Shown one piece after another: positions 1-7,393 of a stretch of DNA of 7,618 nt. Source of the stretch: an uncultured Hyphomicrobiales bacterium. Its GTDB lineage: Bacteria; Pseudomonadota; Alphaproteobacteria; Rhizobiales; Beijerinckiaceae. Under the pieces are notes generated by a model that was given only the letters and a program-made list of their open reading frames with translations, did no database searches and was not told where the DNA came from. The DNA lies in contig CAIZGQ010000280.1 of assembly GCA_903932565.1 (NCBI GenBank), forward strand, positions 1 through 7,618. The letters run 5' to 3'. Position numbers and translations under genes: made by a program. Every line of letters starts with the position of its first letter. Positions within the stretch are counted from its first letter, which is position 1.

Positions 1-3000
1 GAGCGCCTTTTGGAAGAGGCCATCGACGCCTTTGAGCGGGGCAGCCAGCGTAACGTCGCCAAGACCAATCAAGCCCTCAACAAGGTTGCCAACCGGCTCG
101 CTGATATCGAGCAGCATCTGACAGGCCGTGGGACGGAGGATGTCTCACCAGTCGAAGATGCGATTGCACGACTTGAGACCCGGCTCGAAGACATGGCCCG
201 CCAGACTGCGGCCAAGGCGAAAGTACAACCGCCAGTTGATAGCCCGCGTCCCGCCGCGCCCAATGACGATGTGGTTCGGCTTGAATCAAAGCTGAACATG
301 CTGCTGGAGCGCACACAGGCTGCGCCGGCTCCAGTGCCTGCCCCCTCATTCGCTCACTCGCGCAACCCGGTCGCGCAGCGTCGCGCATTGGTGCAGGATG
401 CCATTGCCGAAATAGCCCAGCATCAACGCCAGCTGGATCAGGCTGTTCTCATTCCAGCCGCTGCGCCGGCTGCAAAACAGACGCCTGCGGCACCATCCCA
501 AGGGTTGGGCGAAAAAGGTTTGGGAGACGTCCGGGCGGACATTTCCGCCCTCGCCTCACGCCTCGACTCGATGCGCGATGAAATCCGCGCCGAGCTTGCG
601 TCGCGCGATCAATCTGGCGTGCGCCAGGACATCGCGTCCCTGAAGACAAGCATGAAGGAATGGGCTCGGCCGCCGGCTCCCGTCCATACCGAAACCCGCG
701 AACTCACCATTCTGCGCAACGAGATTGCCAGCCTTTCGTCAACCTTGTCGACGCTCGCCCCGCGGGAAGACATCACGACGCTCGTTCAATCCGTGCGCGA
801 TCTCGCCAGCCGGGTGGAATCCTCCCGCCAGGGCGGTGTGCGCGACGGCGTGCTTGCCCCCGTCGAGGCGTTGCTCCACGACGTGCAGCGTGCCGTATCG
901 GAGCTGGCGCGCCGTCCGGTTTCGGACGGGCTGGAGCGCGAAATCCGCAGCATTGGTGCCAAGATTGATTCCTTGGGGTCGCGCAGCGTCGACCCGCAGG
1001 CCTTCACGCGCATCCTCGACCAGACTGCTGAAATCCGCGATCTGCTGACCCACGCGGCCGCCACGCCGATGCCGGCCGAGATCATTGGCAGCCAGCTTGC
1101 CGAACTCAACCAGCGCATGCAGCGCCTGTCCGACAGTCATGGCCAGACCGGCACGTTTGAAGTCGATCTTGGCGTGCGCGGCGTTCGTGCTGCGCTCGAC
1201 CACGTGCCAACCGAGCCGTTGTCACAGGCCTTGGAACAGCGGCTTGAAGCGCTGAGCGCCAAACTTGATGACGCCATCGGCCGCATGGACCGCCCGGCAC
1301 CCGCCCAGAGCAACAGCAATCTTGAAAAGCTGATGCGTGACATCGCGCAGAAGCTTGAAAAGCCCGCGGTGCCGAGCGTTGATCTGCGCCCGCTCGAAAA
1401 CCTCATGGGTGATCTTGCCACCAAACTGGAGCGCCCAAACCAGCCAGCACCCGATATGCGGGCGCTGGAAAACCTGATGGGCGACTTGAGCCGCAAGCTG
1501 GAAACGCCTGCGAGCCTGCCGCCCGGTGGCCTTGTTGCGATCGACGGTTTGATGCGCGATGTGGCGCTGAAGCTGGAACGCGCTGCTGCCGGCCCGACAG
1601 AGCAAGTGCGCGCCCTGCAGGACACCGTGAACGCGCTGGCGGGGCGGTTTGATGAGGTTCGCGCGCCGCAGCAGGACAATGCTGCGTTCACGCAATTGCA
1701 GTCGCAAATTGAAAAACTGGCGGCTCGGATCGATCAAGCCAATTCCGGCAATCCGGCCATCGAGAGCCTGCAACGCTCCGTGACCGATCTTTTCGGCCAT
1801 CTGGAAACAACCCGCGCCTCCGCGCTGGAAGCGGCCGAGCACGCTGCCCGCACCGCGGCCCGCGATGCGCTGCGCGACGCCATGCCGAGCTTTGCGGTTA
1901 ACAACGCCGTTGATGCGCATGACGGGGTGACCCGCGAGATTGCCGATCTGCGCCAGGCGCAGGCCGCCGCAGATCTGCGCATTCATTCGACGCTGACCGC
2001 CGTCCACGAAACGCTGGCAAAGGTTGTCGATCGCCTCGGTTCCATTGAAGACGACATGGGCGATGTACGGGCAACCCAGACATCGCGTCCGGGGGGCAAT
2101 ACCAGCCGAACCAACCCGCCAGTGTTTGCACACTCGGCTCAGACGGACGCGCCGCCCGTCGCCGCGCCGCAGGCGCCACGTTTTGACGACATCGATCATG
2201 ATGCGCCTTTGGCGTCCGGGCCGCCGCCAGTGTTCTCGCGACCAACCCGCGAGGCGGCTGAATCGGCCGCAGCGCTCATGGGTGCTGCCTCGTCCTTTGA
2301 GGGCGTGCTGGACCATCGCAGCTCAGCAGAGCCCTCCGACTCCATCGACCAGACGTTTGACGACGATTTTCTGATTGAGCCGGGCTCCGGCTTTCCGGGC
2401 AGCCCGCAGGTGCGTCCCGCTGTGGCAAGTCAGCCCCGGGGGGATGAGCGGCACGATGAGGCTCCGCGCCCCGACACGTCGAATTTCATCGCGGCCGCCC
2501 GCCGCGCCGTGCAGATGAACGCACAGGCTGCCGAGCTGGCCAATGCCAATGCGGCCCGTGTGGGCCCGCTCGGCAAGACACAAAAGAAGGTGGCCGATCG
2601 CATCGCTGGCACCGCGCAGGCGCTGGACGACGTCCGCAACCGGGCGCGCAACGCCTCTGCCCATCTGCAGCCTGATGATGCCGAGCCGGGCGAGGCAAGC
2701 CCCGTTGCCCGCTTCCTGAATGAACGCAAGCGCCCGCTGCTGTACGGCCTGGCCGCCGTCATTGTGACGATCTGCTCGGTGCAGGGTCTTCGCCTCATGG
2801 GCGAGGGCAGCCAGCCCGTGAATTTGACGCCAGCGTCTGCGCCCGACAAGCCTGCCGGTGCGCCACCGCCCGCGTCACCACTCGACAACGGTCCAAAACC
2901 CGCAGCGCCAGCAACCGCACCTGCACCAGCAGCCCAGAAGGGTGCCAGCGTTTCACCGCTGTCGCCGGACTGGACGAACGCAACGGCCGGCCTGTCTGTG

Positions 3001-3927
3001 CCTGCGGCTCAAAATCCGGCACCTGCGACCACGTCGCAAGGCAATGTTGATCCGCTGCCAGTCGGATCGACCGCCCCCAGCAGTGCTAGTGCTGATTCTG
3101 CCCGCGCGCCGACCAATGCGGCTGCAAGTGGCTCTGCGGCCCCGTCTGCATCCGTCGCAGCACCGGCGTCCGCAGACACCACCAAAGCTGGTCCAGCAAA
3201 TCCGTTGCAGGCCATGCAGGATGCCGCGGCACGCGGCAATCGTCTCGCGCAGTTTGATCTGGCCCAGCGCTTTGCCGAAGGCCGGGTCGTCCCGCGCGAC
3301 ATGGTGCAGGCCGCCATGTGGTACGAGAAAGCCGCCAGTCAGGAATTGACCCCGGCGCAATATCGCCTCGCCGCGATTTATGAGAAGGGCACCGGCGTCC
3401 CGCGCGATGTGGCGCTGGCCCGCAAATGGTATCGCCGTGCGGCCGAATCCGGCAACACGCGCGCCATGCACAATCTGGCAGTTCTCAGCGCCGATGCGGG
3501 CGCGGATGGCAAGCCCGATTACGCCACCGCAGCCATCTGGTTCCGCAAGGCGGCCGAATATGGCGTCCGCGACAGCCAGTTCAATCTGGCGATCCTTTAC
3601 GCCCGCGGCCTTGGTGTCGAGCAGAGCTTGCAACAATCCTATGTCTGGTTTGCAGTTGCTGCCGCGCAGGGCGATAGCGACGCTCTGAAGAAGCGCGATG
3701 AGATCGGCGCGCGCCTGGATGCAGCGCAGCTCGCAGACGCCAAATCCACTGCAGATCGCTTCAAGCCGCGCATCGCAGACGTGCAGGCTAATGATGTTCC
3801 TGCAACAGCAAGCTGGGACGCGCCGGTGAGCCCGCCGTCGGCCGCAGCACCGGCCGCACCCGCTGCGCCTGCGCAAAAGCCGTCTGCCACGAATGCCCAG
3901 ATCAAGGCGCGCCTGTCGCGGTTGTGA
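1..3927 (+). CDS. podJ: PodJ-like polarity/localization factor with SEL1 repeats (5' truncated by window edge)
   Basis: A 1308-codon piece, open from base 1 and ending in TGA. The first three codons (E-R-L) precede a TTG at base 10, and nothing supports that TTG as a start, so the real N-terminus is outside. Counting from base 1: residues about 1-900 are a charged, heptad-rich, coiled-coil cytoplasmic region interrupted by Pro/Ala linkers. A single membrane segment lies at about 913-930 (LLYGLAAVIVTICSVQGL), preceded by the basic N-E-R-K-R, which predicts N-in/C-out. A Pro/Ala/Ser-rich linker follows to about 1070, then four SEL1-type repeats (about 1080-1225), then a short Pro/Ala tail. This is the architecture of alphaproteobacterial PodJ, a polar scaffold that recruits polarity and cell-division factors and presents a periplasmic SEL1 domain. 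In contrast to Caulobacter PodJ, I see no peptidoglycan-binding domain at the C-terminus. The family call is strong. Orthology to podJ rather than another SEL1/coiled-coil paralog is inferred. Confidence 0.8.
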   Translation, partial: ERLLEEAIDAFERGSQRNVAKTNQALNKVANRLADIEQHLTGRGTEDVSPVEDAIARLETRLEDMARQTAAKAKVQPPVDSPRPAAPNDDVVRLESKLNMLLERTQAAPAPVPAPSFAHSRNPVAQRRALVQDAIAEIAQHQRQLDQAVLIPAAAPAAKQTPAAPSQGLGEKGLGDVRADISALASRLDSMRDEIRAELASRDQSGVRQDIASLKTSMKEWARPPAPVHTETRELTILRNEIASLSSTLSTLAPREDITTLVQSVRDLASRVESSRQGGVRDGVLAPVEALLHDVQRAVSELARRPVSDGLEREIRSIGAKIDSLGSRSVDPQAFTRILDQTAEIRDLLTHAAATPMPAEIIGSQLAELNQRMQRLSDSHGQTGTFEVDLGVRGVRAALDHVPTEPLSQALEQRLEALSAKLDDAIGRMDRPAPAQSNSNLEKLMRDIAQKLEKPAVPSVDLRPLENLMGDLATKLERPNQPAPDMRALENLMGDLSRKLETPASLPPGGLVAIDGLMRDVALKLERAAAGPTEQVRALQDTVNALAGRFDEVRAPQQDNAAFTQLQSQIEKLAARIDQANSGNPAIESLQRSVTDLFGHLETTRASALEAAEHAARTAARDALRDAMPSFAVNNAVDAHDGVTREIADLRQAQAAADLRIHSTLTAVHETLAKVVDRLGSIEDDMGDVRATQTSRPGGNTSRTNPPVFAHSAQTDAPPVAAPQAPRFDDIDHDAPLASGPPPVFSRPTREAAESAAALMGAASSFEGVLDHRSSAEPSDSIDQTFDDDFLIEPGSGFPGSPQVRPAVASQPRGDERHDEAPRPDTSNFIAAARRAVQMNAQAAELANANAARVGPLGKTQKKVADRIAGTAQALDDVRNRARNASAHLQPDDAEPGEASPVARFLNERKRPLLYGLAAVIVTICSVQGLRLMGEGSQPVNLTPASAPDKPAGAPPPASPLDNGPKPAAPATAPAPAAQKGASVSPLSPDWTNATAGLSVPAAQNPAPATTSQGNVDPLPVGSTAPSSASADSARAPTNAAASGSAAPSASVAAPASADTTKAGPANPLQAMQDAAARGNRLAQFDLAQRFAEGRVVPRDMVQAAMWYEKAASQELTPAQYRLAAIYEKGTGVPRDVALARKWYRRAAESGNTRAMHNLAVLSADAGADGKPDYATAAIWFRKAAEYGVRDSQFNLAILYARGLGVEQSLQQSYVWFAVAAAQGDSDALKKRDEIGARLDAAQLADAKSTADRFKPRIADVQANDVPATASWDAPVSPPSAAAPAAPAAPAQKPSATNAQIKARLSRL
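1321..1590 (+). repeat. Tandem 24-residue coiled-coil repeats inside the PodJ-like gene
   Basis: Four consecutive units share the pattern L-E-x-L-M-x-D-[LIV]-x-x-K-L-E-[KRT]. They begin at bases 1321, 1393, 1465 and 1540, giving spacings of 72, 72 and 75 bases (24, 24 and 25 residues). Each unit is one helical heptad block followed by a Pro-containing linker (P-A-V-P, P-N-Q-P-A-P, P-A-S-L-P-P). More diverged copies appear to continue on both sides, for example L-E-A-L-S-A-K-L-D upstream and I-E-K-L-A-A-R-I-D downstream. This looks like expansion of a short helical module by in-frame duplication. The units probably act as spacer or docking segments of the cytoplasmic scaffold. Confidence 0.75.
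3238..3771 (+). repeat. Four SEL1-like repeats (periplasmic domain of the PodJ-like protein)
   Basis: Four units of about 36 residues carry the SEL1 pattern A-x-[YF]-x-L-A-x-x-[YF]-x-x-G-x-G-V-x-x-D-x-x-x-A-x-x-W-[YF]-x-[KR]-A-A. The diagnostic W-Y-E-K-A-A, W-Y-R-R-A-A, W-F-R-K-A-A and W-F-A-V-A-A blocks occur in order. The third unit has lost the usual G-x-G turn (A-D-A-G-A-D-G-K-P-D instead), and the fourth is followed by a helical capping segment ending near F-K-P. SEL1 repeats form alpha-alpha superhelices that bind proteins. Because they follow the membrane segment, they should lie in the periplasm. Confidence 0.9.
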
Positions 3928-3939
3928 GAGCCTCGTGCT

Positions 3940-4650
3940 TCAGTCACCCACGCAGCTGGACGGGTCGACTGCATAGATGGCGGCTCGACCCATCACATGG
4001 GCCTGCACCCTGCCCTTGAGAAGCGGGCCAAAGGCAACATCGCGGATGTTGAGACCACCGGCATAAGCACCAAAGGCTGGCATGATGCAGCGGCGTCCGT
4101 CACTGACAAAACAGCGGCGACGCACCGACCCGCTCTGCGACACGACACGCGCCACCGGATGCAGATGGCCTGCAATCTCGCCCGCACCGGGATCAGCCTG
4201 CGGCTCATGGCGCAGCGTGATGCCCTTAATTTCAAGCTGCGGGACGCTGGTGCCCAAAAACAGCGGCACATCGGGATCGTGATTGCCGGCCACGAAGATC
4301 AGGTCGCAAGTTGCCTGCAAAGTCAGGAGCCGCGCCCGGTCAGGCTCGCCCATCCGTCCATCGGCGCGCACGTCGTGAAATGAATCGCCAAGAAGTGCCA
4401 CGGCCCTTGGCCTGTAATGCGAAACCAAAGCTGACAGGCGCGCCAGCGTGGCCGCGGTGTCGTAGGGCGGTAGAAATACCCGGCGCTCGGCATAGGCGGA
4501 GCCTTTTTCGAGATGCAGATCGGCGACGATCAGCAGCCGCTCACCTTCAAGGTAGAGAGCACCAGCCGGGTCCGCCACAAAGGTTACGCCAGCAACGCAG
4601 AGCGTCGCGGGTCCTTTGTCCGGCTGTACTCTACCCACTGCCTGATGCAC
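3940..4650 (-). CDS. pdeM: Ligase-associated DNA damage response endonuclease PdeM (metallophosphoesterase)
   Basis: A 236-residue calcineurin-like metallophosphoesterase with the full metal-binding set: D44/H46 in A-D-L-H-L-E-K-G, D89 in G-D-S-F-H-D, N123/H124 in G-N-H-D, H148 in R-H-E-P, and H162/H164 in G-H-L-H-P. The DLHLEKG block and compact size are typical of the PdeM family. The Pseudomonas putida relative is a manganese-dependent DNA nuclease encoded with an Lhr-Core helicase, so a cytoplasmic role in DNA end processing is expected. GTG at 4650 is chosen as start because a GGAGG lies six bases upstream; a second in-frame GTG at 4638 is possible. The first 20 bases overlap the end of the helicase gene, implying translational coupling. 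It ends 12 bases from the convergent PodJ-like gene, and no clear terminator hairpin is visible between them. Confidence 0.92.
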   Translation of the reverse strand: MHQAVGRVQPDKGPATLCVAGVTFVADPAGALYLEGERLLIVADLHLEKGSAYAERRVFLPPYDTAATLARLSALVSHYRPRAVALLGDSFHDVRADGRMGEPDRARLLTLQATCDLIFVAGNHDPDVPLFLGTSVPQLEIKGITLRHEPQADPGAGEIAGHLHPVARVVSQSGSVRRRCFVSDGRRCIMPAFGAYAGGLNIRDVAFGPLLKGRVQAHVMGRAAIYAVDPSSCVGD

Positions 4651-7174
4651 CCATCGCCTCCGCGATCAAATCGTCTGCTGCTTCTGCCAGGATCTGATCT
4701 TGCGCCTCGCCATAGACTGGCTCACGGCCAATTTCCAGCATCACGGGCACAGCCAGCGGCGACACCCGGTCCAGATGCTTATGGACGATTCGCCCTGCCA
4801 CACGCGAGAGCATTTCGGCGAGCCGGGACAAATCGAGCAGGCCGGACATCCCATCCTCGCGGGCGGCCTTGAGCAAGATATGCCCTGGCTCATGGCGGCG
4901 GAGCACATCGTAGATCAGATCGGTTGAGATCGTCACCTGACGACCGGTCTTTTCCTTGCCCGGAAAGCGCCGCTCGATCAGCCCGGAGATTGTCGCACAA
5001 TTGCGAAAGGTGCGCTTCATCAGGGCGGATTCGTCCAGCCATTCCTCAAGATCATCACCCAGCATGTCCTGGCCGAACAGGGAATTCAGCGAGATGAGCC
5101 CGTTGTCGATCCGCGCACCCACATCGGCCAAACCCCAGACGGCCAGAGCGTAATCGTTGGCCACAAACCCCTGCGGCCGCAGACCCAGCCGCTCCATCCG
5201 GCGCGTCAGCAGCATGCCAAGGGTCTGGTGGGCCAGCCGCCCCTCAAACGGATAGGCGACGAGAAAATGTCGCGCGCCACGCGGAAAGGTTTCCACCAGC
5301 AGGCTGCCGGGTTGGGGCAGCAGCGATTTGTCGTTCTGGATCTCGAGCCACTCGCGCACCTGCTCGGGCAGGCTCGCCCATAGGGTCGGATCCGCCAGCA
5401 TGGCGCGCACGCGGGCAGCCAAATGCGTCGAGAGCGGAAATTTGCCACCAATATAGGACGGCACTTTGGGCTCTTTGCCCTTGGCGCGTGACACCAGCGC
5501 TTCGTTGTCTGCGAAGCCCTGCAGCGCCAGAATCTCGCCGCCAAACAAAAACGTATCGCCGGGGGCCAGGGTCTCCAGAAAATATTCCTCAATCTGGCCA
5601 AGCAGACGGCCGCTGCGCGCCAGTGGCCCGGTGTAGGACGATCCAGCCGACCCCGGCTTTGCCTTTGCGCCGCCGCGCACAAGCCGCACCTTCACCATCT
5701 CCGCCTCGATGATGGTGCCGATATTCATGCGGTAGATCTGGGCCACACGCGGATTTGCAATTCGCCATTTGCCGTCGGGCATTTGTCTGATTTTTGCAAA
5801 GCGCTCGTAGGTCTTGAGCGCATAGCCGCCAGTTGCCACAAAGTTGATCGCATCTTCAAACAGCGCGCGCGTCACATGCGCGTAGGGTGTGGCGGATGTG
5901 ACTTCTGCAAACAGCTCCTCAGGATCAAACGGCCCGGCGCAGGCCATGCCCAGAACATGCTGGCACAGCACATCCAGCGCGCCATCGCGCGGCGCAGCTG
6001 TGTCCTGCTCGCCCGCAATGGCCGCATCAATGGCGGCGCGGCATTCCAGCACCTCGAAACGATTGGAGGGGACCAGCACGGCACGGGACGATTCATCCAG
6101 CCGGTGATTGGCGCGACCAATGCGTTGGGTGAGCCGGGATGCCCCCTTGGGCGCGCCAATGTTCAGCACAAGATCAACATCGCCCCAGTCGATGCCAAGA
6201 TCGAGCGTCGAGGTGCAGACAACCGCCTTGATCTTGCCCTCCGCCATGGCAGCTTCGACGCGGCGACGCTGGCTCGCATCCAGCGAGCCGTGATGCAGCG
6301 CGATGGGCAGCGAATCCTCGTTGATCGTCCACAATTGCTGGAAGACCGCTTCGGCCTGCGCCCGTGTGTTGACGAACACCAACGCCATATGGGCTTTTTT
6401 GATGAGATCATAAATCTCATGCATGGCATGGTTGCCACCATGGCCGGACCACGGCAAGCGCTCACGCGTGTCCAGCATGGAAAGATCTGCCGCAGCCCCC
6501 GGCGGGGCTGTGACCAGGGCTGCGAGCGAGGATGAATCCGCTGCAATCCAGCGGCGCAGATCATCGGGCTCTCGCACCGTGGCTGACAGGCCGACGACCG
6601 TCATTTGCGGCGCGAGTGTACGCAAGCGGGCCAGACCCAGGCTCAGCAGATCGCCCCGCTTACCGCTGACAATCGCGTGCAATTCGTCGAGCACCACGCG
6701 CTTCAGCGTGCCAAAAAACGGCACGGCTTCCGGGCTCGCCAAGAGCAGCGCCAATTGCTCGGGCGTCGTCAGCAAAATATCCGGCGGATCGCGGCGCTGG
6801 CGCTGGCGCTTGGAGGCCGATGTGTCGCCCGTGCGCGTCTCCATGCGGATGGGCAGCTTCATCTCGGCGACAGGCATTTCCAGATTGCGGGCCACGTCGA
6901 CAGCCAGCGCCTTCAGGGGCGAAATGTAGAGCGTGTGCAGGCCGCGCCCGCCCGGCGCGTTGCGGGGCGCAGCTTGGGACAGTTCCACCAGCGTCGGCAG
7001 GAAGCCCGCGAGGGTTTTGCCCGCACCCGTGGGGGCAATCAGCAGCGCGTTCTCCCCCGCCTGCGCACGCGCAAGCAGCGCCAATTGATGCCCGCGCACC
7101 TGCCAGCCACGTGCGGCAAACCAGTCGGTAAAAATTGTCGGCAGATTGGGTTTGGAGCGGGATGCGGTCGGCAC
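4631..7174 (-). CDS. Ligase-associated DNA damage response DEXH-box helicase (Lhr-Core type)
   Basis: An 847-residue superfamily 2 helicase. RecA domain 1 carries Walker A A-P-T-G-A-G-K-T (47-54), T-T-P-E-Q-L (136-141), motif II D-E-L-H (163-166) and motif III S-A-T (197-199). RecA domain 2 carries motif IV around V-F-V-N-T-R (266-271), motif V T-S-T-L-D-L-G-I-D-W (321-330) and motif VI Q-R-I-G-R-A-N-H (350-357). The remaining ~450 residues match the Lhr-Core winged-helix and C-terminal region, including L-I-E-R-R-F-P-G-K-E-K-T-G-R-Q and S-P-L-A-V-P-V-M-L-E-I-G. The length suits this subfamily rather than full-length Lhr (about 1500). Lhr-Core enzymes are ATP-driven 3'-to-5' translocases and helicases. 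Start: an in-frame TAA at 7186-7184 leaves GTG at 7174 as the first usable codon; its only SD-like element, GAGG at 7180-7177, is unusually close (two bases). It leads a two-gene operon with pdeM. All motifs are intact. Confidence 0.95.
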   Translation of the reverse strand: MPTASRSKPNLPTIFTDWFAARGWQVRGHQLALLARAQAGENALLIAPTGAGKTLAGFLPTLVELSQAAPRNAPGGRGLHTLYISPLKALAVDVARNLEMPVAEMKLPIRMETRTGDTSASKRQRQRRDPPDILLTTPEQLALLLASPEAVPFFGTLKRVVLDELHAIVSGKRGDLLSLGLARLRTLAPQMTVVGLSATVREPDDLRRWIAADSSSLAALVTAPPGAAADLSMLDTRERLPWSGHGGNHAMHEIYDLIKKAHMALVFVNTRAQAEAVFQQLWTINEDSLPIALHHGSLDASQRRRVEAAMAEGKIKAVVCTSTLDLGIDWGDVDLVLNIGAPKGASRLTQRIGRANHRLDESSRAVLVPSNRFEVLECRAAIDAAIAGEQDTAAPRDGALDVLCQHVLGMACAGPFDPEELFAEVTSATPYAHVTRALFEDAINFVATGGYALKTYERFAKIRQMPDGKWRIANPRVAQIYRMNIGTIIEAEMVKVRLVRGGAKAKPGSAGSSYTGPLARSGRLLGQIEEYFLETLAPGDTFLFGGEILALQGFADNEALVSRAKGKEPKVPSYIGGKFPLSTHLAARVRAMLADPTLWASLPEQVREWLEIQNDKSLLPQPGSLLVETFPRGARHFLVAYPFEGRLAHQTLGMLLTRRMERLGLRPQGFVANDYALAVWGLADVGARIDNGLISLNSLFGQDMLGDDLEEWLDESALMKRTFRNCATISGLIERRFPGKEKTGRQVTISTDLIYDVLRRHEPGHILLKAAREDGMSGLLDLSRLAEMLSRVAGRIVHKHLDRVSPLAVPVMLEIGREPVYGEAQDQILAEAADDLIAEAMGASGSG
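4657..4661 (-). promoter_or_regulatory. Ribosome binding site of pdeM, inside the helicase coding region
   Basis: On the minus strand GGAGG occupies 4661-4657, six bases before the GTG at 4650, an ideal Shine-Dalgarno core and spacing. It lies within the last codons of the helicase gene, so the second gene has its own initiation site and is also placed for coupling. It favours GTG 4650 over the internal GTG at 4638. Confidence 0.75.
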
Positions 7175-7175
7175 A

Positions 7176-7190
7176 GCCTCAAGTTAAGGC
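7176..7190. promoter_or_regulatory. Near-palindrome overlapping the helicase translation initiation region
   Basis: On the plus strand the 15 bases GCCTCAAGTTAAGGC form an odd-centred dyad with seven-base arms and one mismatched pair. It covers the GAGG element and the in-frame stop just upstream of the helicase GTG. It could be an operator, but a chance palindrome of this size is also plausible. Confidence 0.3.
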
Positions 7191-7227
7191 TCCGGCATCC
7201 CCTGCACCAGCCCCATCAAAGCGGTGA

Positions 7228-7241
7228 CGTTCGCCCGAACG
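7228..7241. promoter_or_regulatory. Perfect six-base inverted repeat CGTTCG-CC-CGAACG
   Basis: Two perfect six-base arms are separated by two bases, about 55 bases upstream of the helicase start. The arms resemble a LexA half-site (GTTC/GAAC), but the layout (GTTC-N4-GAAC) is neither the Gram-positive form (GAAC-N4-GTTC) nor the alphaproteobacterial direct repeat (GTTC-N7-GTTC). It is best treated as an unassigned candidate operator. Confidence 0.35.
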
Positions 7242-7308
7242 GTGAAGGCGTAGTTCTACCTACTGAAACTTTGGCGTGGCCATTTGCGTTACTCACCTGT
7301 GCAGGTTG

Positions 7309-7327
7309 CACCACCGGCCTGCTGGTG
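7309..7327. promoter_or_regulatory. Imperfect GC-rich inverted repeat (CACCA / TGGTG)
   Basis: CACCA at 7309-7313 pairs with TGGTG at 7323-7327, with further partial symmetry inside the nine-base loop. No T-run follows on either strand, so it is not a typical intrinsic terminator. It may be a leader hairpin or a chance GC-rich structure. Confidence 0.2.
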
Positions 7328-7355
7328 GGTGTGGGAGCGCACAGAGCCCGGGCCC

Positions 7356-7378
7356 CAGGGATGACAATGTCACCCCAG
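7356..7378. promoter_or_regulatory. Extended dyad centred on TGACA-A-TGTCA upstream of the right-edge gene
   Basis: Perfect five-base arms TGACA (7362-7366) and TGTCA (7368-7372) flank a single central A at 7367. Beyond one mismatched pair the symmetry resumes with GGG (7358-7360) opposite CCC (7374-7376), and after another mismatch with a final C-G pair. The 23-base element ends 15 bases before the GGAGG of the gene starting at 7404. That position suits a repressor operator or a 5' leader hairpin. The binding factor is unknown. Confidence 0.4.
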
Positions 7379-7393
7379 TTGGTGTTCGGGTAC

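Noticed and set aside
10..12. TTG at base 10 as the start of the PodJ-like gene
   Set aside because: The frame is open to base 1, no ribosome binding site is visible in the available bases, and PodJ-type proteins normally have further N-terminal sequence.
1222..2316. Long minus-strand open frame (364 codons) opposite the PodJ-like gene
   Set aside because: It is antisense to a well-supported coding region, its protein is rich in Arg, Gly and Cys with no domain pattern, and long antisense frames are common in GC-rich genes.
2953..3876. Minus-strand open frame (307 codons) opposite the SEL1 region
   Set aside because: The SEL1 repeats on the plus strand are clear; the antisense product has no recognisable motif.
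3928..3939. Intrinsic terminator between the convergent PodJ-like and pdeM genes
   Set aside because: The gap is only 12 bases, and I found no GC hairpin with a T-run on either strand around it.
5783..6535. Plus-strand open frame (250 codons) opposite the helicase
   Set aside because: It covers the helicase motif IV-VI region in antisense, and the intact helicase motifs explain the sequence.
7184..7216. Ten-codon minus-strand ORF (ATG 7216 to TAA 7184) ending nine bases before the helicase GTG, as a possible leader peptide
   Set aside because: It has no Shine-Dalgarno, no run of regulatory codons and no attenuator-like hairpins. Its main value is that its stop excludes an upstream helicase start.
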